DNA of 64,000 nucleotides from Pictodentalium vernedei (taxonomy: Eukaryota; Mollusca; Scaphopoda; Dentaliida; Dentaliidae): contig CM062297.1 of NCBI GenBank assembly GCA_031216915.1, forward strand, positions 545,808,971-545,872,970, written 5' to 3'. Positions 56,281 through 64,000 of the stretch are shown here, in pieces. A model generated the notes under the pieces. The model did no database searches. It saw only the letters and a list, made by a program, of their open reading frames with translations, and was not told the origin of the DNA. Positions within the stretch are counted from its first letter, which is position 1, and each line of letters starts with the position of its first letter. Both the position numbers and the translations under genes were made by a program.

Positions 56281-57372
56281 GTACCCTCAAATCTGGGTCG
56301 AAAGTGGCGAAAATGACAAAAGGCTACTTCAACATATGGTAACTGTATAAACTTCAGACGATCTGGGCGATGTACAGACGAAAGATCATACCTTGGAGCC
56401 GGTTAGGTAATTTGGCACAAAAAACTCCGATTTTATGCTCAATCGCTGCTCTACAGTAGTCTACAATAGTGCCCAATTCCATTCCAAACTGATAGAGTCG
56501 GGACGAATAGTACTCTCACTTTCCACGCGATGCGTGGTGTTCTCCACGCGGTCTCGACACTTGCAACAGATGCCAAAATGTCGGCCAGGGTGCGTAGAAC
56601 AAGTTCTGAAAATTAGAAGTCGCTGCCTTCAGCGGTCTAGAAACGGTTCGTGTTTGTGAGAAGTGCAATTTTAATGTCAAATTGGCAAATTTTCGTTAAT
56701 CGTTTCCCGCCAAAACACCTACTCACCGCCGACTTCTTTTCACTGCAACTTCTTCCGATTATCTAAGGTTTAAAGATAGTGTCAGGATACCCCCCCCCCC
56801 TCGCCGCTACAGCCCCCCACCCCACCCCCACCCCCACCCCACCCCCCGCACTTCCTCACTTTGGCGGCGTTCGGGGTTGAAAGTCTCGAAAATGGCAAGA
56901 GGCTACATTAACGTACGGCAACGGTATAATACAAGTAGTAAGGACGATATTGAGACACAAAATCATACAATGGAGCCGCTTAGGCAATGAGACACCGAAT
57001 TCTGGGACTTTATGCTCAATCGCAGCTCCACAGTCGTCTACAACCAACACTGCCCATGTCCATTGTGAACTGATAGAGTCGGGACGAATAGTACTCTCTC
57101 ATTCCAAGCGATGCGTGGTGTTTTCCAGGCGGCTCGGACGCTCCAAACAGATCCCAAAATGTCGGCCAGGGTTCGTAGAACAAGTTCTGAAAATTTCAAG
57201 TCGCTACCTCCAGCGGTCTGGACACGGTTCGTGTATGTCAGAAGTGCTATTTTAATGTCCAATATGCAAATCTTCGTCAATCTTTTCCTGCCTGCCAGAA
57301 ACCCAATCACCGCCAATTTCTTTTCACTTTAAACTTCTGACGATTCTCTTAGGTTTAAAGGTTGTGTTGGGA
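56281..57372 (+). repeat. Tandem duplication, ~580-bp unit
   Basis: Two direct copies share GAAAATGRCAARAGGCTAC, TTTATGCTCAATCGC, TGATAGAGTCGGGACGAATA, CCAAAATGTCGGCCAGGGT and GAACAAGTTCTGAAAATT. The offset is about 580 bp. A C-rich tract separates them. Open frames in both copies align but show no family feature, so I do not call a gene. Confidence 0.85.
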
Positions 57373-57423
57373 TCCCTGGATGGCGGCCTTAATGAAGCAA
57401 CTTCCATTTACAGAGAGAGGGGA

Positions 57424-57444
57424 GGGGGGGGGGGGGGGGGGGGC
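57424..57444 (+). repeat. G-run
   Basis: About 21 bases almost all G, after GAGAGAGGGGA. Confidence 0.9.
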
Positions 57445-57570
57445 TCTAAAGGAGTCTGCGCCCATTCACGACGTCTTTTTTCGAACTGGCTTGAAAAGGA
57501 AGGACCAAATTCAAACAGTTACCTCCTCTCTTCAAAACGCTATATCCCAACCAATTCTAGGCAGATTTCC

Positions 57571-58146
57571 ATGAAATTTTCACTCGTTGTTCATAGATAG
57601 TTGCGGCATCACTTTCCATGAAGAGCGATACGAATTTCGCATTTCGTCACGTCGAATTCGAAAAGAGCGCATGCGCATGGATTTCTCTGAAAACATCTTA
57701 TAGATTTTAAGTAAAAATGGCCATTCGCACTTTTTGGTTTGAAATTGCAAGTTGCATGAATACATATGCCTGTTAGCACATGTTAACCCTCTACAATCTG
57801 CCAGACATCAATATTTTGGATTCATTTGAGATAAAATGGACCATTTTCAAATAGACAGAGCACTCAAAGGGTATGTGTCAAACAAACATAACTCCTTTTG
57901 TCGGTCATTAACTTGTGGGACGACGATATTGATATTAACCCACTCTACCATTAATGATGGTTTTTACCTAAACAATTTTTTTATAAAACTGAGTCATTTG
58001 AGACTACTATAACCACCTTTCTCATAACATCAATGAAAGAACTTCAGTGAGACAGTTAAAAACAATTCATCAGACACTGTGGGGGCATGAAAAATCAAGG
58101 AATCTCATCGGGAAAAGCCATGATTCTCCAGAATCATAAAGTCTAG
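57571..58146 (+). mobile_element. 3' end of a Helitron-like minisatellite element
   Basis: Part of one ~338-bp unit is followed by a unique tail (GACGACGATATTGATATTAA, CTGAGTCATTTGAGACTACT). The tail ends in GGGAAAAGCC, a hairpin ATGATTCT-CC-AGAATCAT, AAAGT and CTAG at 58,143-58,146. The tail matches that of the complete element at 60,400-60,894. Confidence 0.8.
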
Positions 58147-60894
58147 TTTTTTTTGTTTTTTGGGGTTTTTTTTTCCACACATTTTGTCCGCACGATTCCG
58201 AAGCCATTTTCGGACAGATTTTCACAAAATTTGGCACACGCATAGAGGGGCACAAAATCTAAAAATGTACTGAAGCGGAATTTTCGATTTAACCCTTATT
58301 TCGTCAGAATTGGCAAAAAAATGTCAAAATTGGGGTTTATCGGCACTTTCTCGAAACACGTCTTGTAGATTTTTTTTAAACATTCATCACTGATAGACCT
58401 GTCTGTGACACGACCTTTGATACACACGACATATCAGGCGATGCATATGGTAACCTTCCACAGGCTGCCAAACATCGCAATTTTGATGAAATGGGCTGGT
58501 TTCAGGCCCCCAGAGCACCCAAACGATACACGAGAGATAAACATAACTTCCTTCATTGGAAGTAGAATTCACCGGAGATCATTTTTGTAAGTAATAAGTT
58601 CAAAAAACCAAGCGCTAACCCGTTTTGGGCTGGTTAAACAGCAATACCCCCATAAAGTTAAAAAATTCATGTTTTCCGTGGATTTCTCTAAACGAGTCTT
58701 GTAGATTTTCATGAAACAATTGTCACTCCCAGGCCTTTATGTGATAATAGAAGTTGCGTGGACAAAATACTGCGGTGAGCATTTGTTAACCCTCCACAGG
58801 CTACTAAAACTCAAAATTGTGATAAAATGGGCTGTTTTTGGATGCCAACAGCACCCAACGGGTACGCCACAAAGAAAAGTGCCTTCATTTATCGAGCGCA
58901 CAATCTATACGGAAACATTTTTGTAAGTAGTAAGAGTATTCAAAAGTCGAAGTCTTAACCCATTTGGACAGGCTAAAGAGAGAGACCCCCTAAAATCTTA
59001 AAATTCCCATTTTCTGAGGATTTCTCTAAAAACATCCTGTAGGTTTTCAAGAAAAATTGACTACTCGCAGGTCTTAGTGTGACATTACAAGTTGCATGGA
59101 CAAAATATTCCGGTGAGCGTTCATTAACCCTCTGCATTCTGCCAAGCATCGTAATTTTGTTGAAATGTGCTGTCTTCGGACACGAACAGCACCCGACATG
59201 TACCAGAGAAATAAACATAATCTCCTTTGTTGGAAGTGGAATTCACCGAGGACCATTTTTGTAAGTAATAAGGGTATTCCAAAAACCAAGCGTTAACCCC
59301 TTTTGTTGTTGTTAATAATGATACCCATCAAAAGCTTAAAAATTTATGTTTTCCATGGATTTCTTTACAAACATCTGGTAGGGTTTTCAAGAAAAAATGG
59401 CCATTGATAGATCTTGATGTCACATTACCAGATGATTGGATACATTATTCCAGTAAGCATTTGTTAACCCCCCATGGGCTGCTAAATGTCAAAATTTTGA
59501 AAAAAATAGTCTGTTTTTGGACACCCACAACATCAAATGGGAAAGCAACAGAGAAACATAACTTCTTTTACCGGACGCAAAACTGACAGGGAAACATTTT
59601 TGTAAGTAGTACGTGTATTAAAAAATCGAGGTCTTAACCCATTTTTGACTAGTTAAGGAGATATACCCCTTAAAAGCTTAAAATTCCAGTTTTCTCTGGA
59701 TTTCTCAAAAAAAATTTCAAGCCAAATTGACCATTCGCAGGTCTTGGAGTGACATTACAAGCTGCATGGACAAAATATTTCGGTAAGCATTTCGTCGGCT
59801 GAGTGCTAGAATGTTCTATGTCCCATAGGGGGACATAGAACATCCTGGTACTCAGGCGACGATTTGTTAGCCCTCCTGAGGCTGCCAAGGATAGACATTC
59901 GGAGAAAATGGGCTATTCTTGGGCAACCATAACACCAAATGTGTACCTGCGATATAAACATAACCTCCTTCATTGGAAGTGGAATATACCGACGATCATT
60001 TTTGTAAGTAATGAAGGTATTCACAAAACCAAGCATTAACCCCTTAGGGCTGGTTACAGGCCGGTACCCCTCAAAAGGTTAAAAATTCATGTTATCCGAG
60101 GATTTCTTTAAAAACATCTCGTAGATTTTTAAGAAAAAATGGCCATTCTCAGATCTTTGTGTGAAATTACAAGTTGCATATACAAAATATTTCAGTAAGC
60201 ATTTGTTAACCCTATGCAGGTTCTCAAACATCAAAATGTTGATGAAATTGGCTGTCTTTGCGTACCCACAACACCCGTAGTTGAGAGGAGTGATCAAAAT
60301 AAGAGGAAGTAAAAGTCACTGAGAATTATTTTTGGAAGTAATAAGAGTATTCAAAAAACAACACATAACCCGTTTAGGTCTGGATAAGATGATACCTATG
60401 AAAAGCTTAAAATTCATGTTCTCCCTGGATTTCTCCGAAAACATCTTGTAGATTTTAACGAAAAAAATGGCCATTCGCAGTTCTTGGTGTGACATTACAA
60501 GTTGCATGAATAAATATTCCTGTTAGCACTTGTTAACCCCCCACAAGCTGCCAGATATCAATATTTTGGATACATTTGAGATAAAATGGACCATTTTCAA
60601 ACAGACACAGCACTCAGTGGGTATGTGTCAAACAAACATAACTCATTTTGTCCGACATTGACTCGTAGGACGACGATATAGATATTAACCCCCTCAACCG
60701 TTCATGATGGTTTTTACGTAAACAATTTTGAATCAAACTGAGTCATTTGAGACTACTATACTCACCTTTCTCATAAAATCAATGGGGAACTTCAATGAGA
60801 CAGTTAAAAACAATTCATCAGACACTGTGGCGTCATGAAGAATCATGGAATCTCATCGGGAAAAGCCATGATTCTCCAGAATCATAAAGTCTAG
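58147..60894 (+). mobile_element. Helitron-like minisatellite element, block C, with 3' terminus
   Basis: After a T-run and CCACACATTTTGTCCGCACG, about six ~338-bp units follow (phrases near 58,618; 58,950; 59,295; 59,635; 60,040; 60,368). The 3' tail ends at 60,868-60,894 with hairpin ATGATTCT/AGAATCAT, then AAAGT and CTAG followed by T. A 3' hairpin and CTRR end are the diagnostic features of Helitrons. The subterminal GGGAAAAGCC is complementary to GGCTTTTCCC in the head of blocks A and B. A 69-bp MITE is inserted at 59,793. Confidence 0.85.
59793..59861. mobile_element. 69-bp hairpin MITE, copy 2, with ATTT duplication
   Basis: CGTCGGCTGAGTGCTAGAAT ... CTCAGGCGACG forms a long hairpin with an ATGTTCTATGTCCC arm. 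The host unit normally reads GTAAGCATTTGTTAACCC. Here ATTT precedes and follows the insert, giving a 4-bp target duplication in a known empty site. Confidence 0.9.
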
Positions 60895-61721
60895 TTTTAG
60901 TGCAATCCTTGTATACTACCGTTTTTGTATCCTCAAGGCATCCTTTCTTACTCCCTATCAATTGAAAATGCTCAATATAAATGGTTTTCAAATTGAAAAT
61001 AGAGTACTAAAAATTGAGCCGAATAAAAATCGGACAAACCGTACATTCATTTGCTACTAGATAATTATATTACGAGTGGAAATAATCGCGGATAAGGCCA
61101 AACAGAATTAAATAATTGATTTTCAGGTATTTTTTTAAAAACGAATGAGGGAGGGCGGTTTTTATTTTTATTTTATATTCCTGGTGGAATGGTCGCCGAT
61201 GCCTAAACTCCAGTTGTGAGAGCCTAAAATTAAATACTAGAGCTTCCATGTTGATTTCACTGATAGTTTATTTTTGTAACAGTGATCATTCAACACAATA
61301 GCAATATAGAACAACTAAAATGGAGATGAAAAATAATAAGGAGTTTTTTAACTGGTTGAGTGATAGAAGCCACAATCAGGCCTTTCAAACAAATGAGGGT
61401 ACCAGAGCAAAAGCCAACATTTTCCTTGCCCATGCATGTTTATTCAGCCATACGTAAATAATATACTACTCAAAGTTTGCTAAGCACCAAGTATATCCAA
61501 CTACCTGTTTTACGTTTTAGTTGAAATATTGTTATGAAAAGTGTATATATTTTATATTTAATTATATCTTTAATGATTTAAGCACAGAAATTAAGATTTT
61601 GTTTGTGTCTGACATTATTTTTTAGCTTTTGAATACGATAACCATGGAAAATGGATATTATTGGTGAAAGAGAAAAATTTTCAAATTTGCCAAAAAGTTG
61701 ACGGAGCGAACTGATATGGGT
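60895..61721. other. Noncoding; one dispersed repeat
   Basis: No gene. Bases 61,345-61,430 are a copy of the repeat at 20,985 (TTAACTGGTTGAGTGATAGA, GAGGGTACCAGAGCAAAAGC). Confidence 0.5.
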
Positions 61722-62605
61722 TCAATATCGAGTATGAGCCCCATTATTGTTAATTACAGCTTGACAACGCCTTTTCATGCCCCCAATCAGGTTCCAGATG
61801 GTCCTTTGTGGGATGTTGTCCCATTCTTGGACCAGCATGGCACCAATCTCCTGGACACTTCTTGGCTGTACTGGACGGAGCTTGCAACTCATTCCAGACA
61901 TGTTCGATTGGATTGAGGTCAGGGGATCTTTCTGGCCAGTCCATACGCTCAATCCCCTCCCTCTGTCGGTACTCCCCGACAGCATGGGTAACATGAGCAC
62001 GGGCATTATCGTCCATCAGAATGAATCTATCACCCACTGCACCTGCATACAATCTGACGTGGACACCCAGGATCTCATCAATATACCGCTGTGCAGTCAA
62101 TGTACCACGTTCAAGGACACAAAGCTCTGTACGTCCATCCCTACTGATGCCGCCCCAGACCATGATTGACACTCCGACATAGCGGTCGTGCTCAGCAATG
62201 TTGGCTGCATGGAATCGCTCTCCTGGTCTTCTCCATACCCTAGAACGTCTATCTCTGTGGTCTAGGCAGTACCTTGACTCATCTGTAAAAATGACAGGTA
62301 GCCAATCTTCTCTGGTCCACCCAACGCGGTCCATGGCCCATTCATCGTGCCTGATGGTGGTTCTGGGACAGCTGAATGCGAATACATGGTCTTCTCCATC
62401 GGAAATCACCTCCGTGCAACCTTGCCCGGAAAGTCTGCGTCGAAACATTTACCCCGGATGCATTCTGAAGGTCACTGCGAAGCTGGGTTGCTGTGGCAAA
62501 GCAGTTCCTACGGGCCTGAATGGTCAAAAACCGGTCTTCAGCTGCAGATGTTTTATTACAAATTATTTGAGATTGCTTGTTGGCAATAATTTGTAATAAA
62601 GCACG
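61722..62605 (-). pseudogene. Tc1-like transposase, truncated and frameshifted
   Basis: The middle frame (62,448-61,750) has VIFTDESRYCL (first Asp), ILMDDNARAH (second Asp) and a catalytic Glu in DLNPIEHVWNEL, giving a DD34E-type core. Upstream, another frame (62,560-62,350) carries the N-terminal helix-turn-helix end (ATQLRSDLQNASGVNVSTQT). The C-terminus resumes in a third frame (VQEIGAMLVQEWDNIPQRTI) to a stop near 61,722. At least two frameshifts are present. The first ~80 residues are missing: a hairpin with ATTACAAATTAT arms replaces them at 62,548-62,605. Such enzymes cut and paste at TA sites. Confidence 0.9.
62548..62605. repeat. Hairpin at the broken transposase 5' end
   Basis: TTTTATTACAAATTAT and ATAATTTGTAATAAA flank GATTGCTTGTTGGC. 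The arms resemble those of 20,870-20,939, so it may be another hairpin MITE. Confidence 0.65.
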
Positions 62606-63439
62606 TTTTGACAATTTTTGTTGAATGAATTCAGACCACAAAAATAATCTTGCTCTCAACCGGATAAATAAATATGTATTTTGTACATACATATGAGAAT
62701 CGTGTCGCATTTCACGAAGAAAATAACAATACTGTATCAATCAATGTATACGACTCATTGTATCGCATTTAAGTCAATATTGTCAACGGCGAAATGGGCG
62801 AAACCATCACGGTTTGTTGGGCGGTTCAGTAAGAATTTAATCCAACAGCTCTTTCAAGCTGATGGATTAAATTATCACCGAGCCTCGCTTCAGATTTTTT
62901 GCTCTTTATATCGTCTGCTCGTCCACTACCATTTTTTTACACAAAAACTTATCCACACCGGGTTGAAAAGGTTAAAAACATAGAAATGAAAAAGAGGGGG
63001 ACTCCGTGTGGGAAAAATTGAACAACCATAAAATATTATGCTTTTCAACAGAGTATAGTAATTTGGATTACAGATCATAATTGTCAGAATAAGTCACGAC
63101 AATGTTCAAAATTCAGACATACTTATTTTGCGTCGCGACACAAAAGCACCGCCAAAAGGCTCCTTTCGATACTTGATTTTCACCATTTTTTGCGTCGTTT
63201 TCTTCAAAAGGAACTACCCAATACTGTCCTCAATGTTAGTGCTTTTTCATTGGCGTGCTGCTTGCCACTCCCTAAGCACCCTAACGCCAAAATAGAAAAA
63301 GGTATAGATAGATACCTACCATGATAGGGGACGGGTCAGGTTTGGGTCAGTCCACACTCCGCCGAGACAATCAACCCTTCTGTCTGAAAATCTCACAGAT
63401 CACTCCTGACGCCGATTGCCTGACAGGTACCACTCTAAA
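62606..63439. other. No recognisable feature
   Basis: AT-rich, without gene, RNA or clear repeat. Confidence 0.4.
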
Positions 63440-63575
63440 ATGTACATGTCTTTTAACTTGTGGGTGTTGGTTGGTTCTCGTTAGGTACTCGGGCTTCCAC
63501 CACCCCGTAAGACTGCTCGATATGATATGGCCGTTGAAAGTGTCGTAAAACTCCAATGATGAATTAAACACGTCT
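63440..63575 (+). mobile_element. SINE 3' fragment
   Basis: GGTTGGTTCTCGTTAGGTAC, TTCCACCACCCCGTAAGAC and GGCCGTTGAAAGTGTCGTAA match the 3' third of the SINE at 33,440. The poly(AATAAA) tail is decayed. Confidence 0.65.
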
Positions 63576-63722
63576 TTTAACAATTTTGAATTTACACGCC
63601 TGAACCCCCCCCCCCCACCGCCCCAAAAAAAGGAAAACAAAGATAATAATATACACACCAGATAAACCAAAGAGTGCCTTACTTAGAGCTTGTGATAAAT
63701 AATAAACAGGTTAACTCATGTT

Positions 63723-63974
63723 TTAACCCTTTACCTAATGTAACGGCCAAAACCGGCCAACGCGATTCTCAAAAATCGCCAATTAATTTTCATTATTTTT
63801 TTCATTTTTTGTCTCAAAAACATAGGTTATGACCACTCGTTGGAACGAGCTCGTTGAGCTCGTTCCAACGAGGGGTCATAACCTATGTTTTTGAGACAAA
63901 AAATGAAAAACATTAGTTCTTCAAGAATTATTTTTACAAGTGTCGTCTGCTTTTCAGGTTAGGTAAAGGGTTAA
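63723..63974. mobile_element. TTAA MITE family 1, intact 252-bp copy
   Basis: TTAACCCTTTACCTAATGTA ... AGGTAAAGGGTTAA with perfect TTAA at both ends. The palindromic core is ATAGGTTATGACCACTCGTTG and its complement around GAACGAGCTCGTTGAGCTCG. Confidence 0.9.
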
Positions 63975-64000
63975 AAAACCTCGGTTACTGAGTGTATAAC

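Noticed and set aside
56435..57332. Paired open frames in the 580-bp duplication as a duplicated small gene
   Set aside because: They align only because the DNA is duplicated; there is no start context, domain or conservation pattern I can support.

Overview
This window is intergenic DNA from an animal nuclear genome that is packed with transposable elements. No host protein-coding gene is recognisable. The evidence is dispersed tRNA-derived and 5S-derived SINEs, a LINE, Tc1 and P-type transposases, TTAA-flanked MITEs, Helitron-like minisatellite elements and a Polinton/adintovirus-like provirus. Together these suggest a marine invertebrate, most likely a lophotrochozoan such as a mollusc. 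That assignment is inference, not proof.

Layout. 1-12,288: a decayed Polinton/adintovirus-like element read on the minus strand. It carries integrase, two conserved small late genes, a packaging ATPase, a PC4-like ssDNA-binding protein, a protein-primed type B DNA polymerase and a Pro/Lys-rich protein. Its probable right terminus is at 12,288 and its left end lies outside the window. 12,459-15,375: MITE, SINEs and minisatellite. 15,376-28,900: one LINE copy (minus strand) split in two by an 11,600-bp element at 16,179-27,778. That element has AG...CT termini, long inverted repeats built of ~62-bp subrepeats, and an exact 6-bp target duplication (CGCGGC). It holds a tRNA-like gene, MITEs and a broken P-type transposase. 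28,900-43,400: a mosaic of MITEs, hairpins, SINEs, a 68-bp minisatellite and two copies of a long-TIR nonautonomous element. 43,443-48,585 and 57,625-60,894: Helitron-like elements filled with ~338-bp tandem units and ending in a hairpin plus CTAG. 61,722-62,600: a broken Tc1-like transposase.

The most striking object is at 48,753-55,310. It is a 6,558-bp transposon with ~180-bp imperfect terminal inverted repeats (TAGCGGGGGAGGAATTCG...) flanked by TAA on both sides. It encodes one uninterrupted 1552-codon protein, the only long intact ORF in the window. The protein has two N-terminal Cys/His zinc-binding motifs, a region that looks like an XPG/FEN1-type (PIN-fold) nuclease, and a C-terminal tesmin/TSO1-like CXC motif. 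I cannot assign it to a known transposase class. It may represent a DNA transposon that uses a flap-endonuclease-like enzyme, or one whose DDE core I did not recognise.

Nesting gives a relative history. The LINE was inserted first, then the 11.6-kb element within it. MITEs inserted into TIR elements, a SINE into the Helitron array (14-bp duplication), and a 69-bp hairpin MITE into another array (ATTT duplication).
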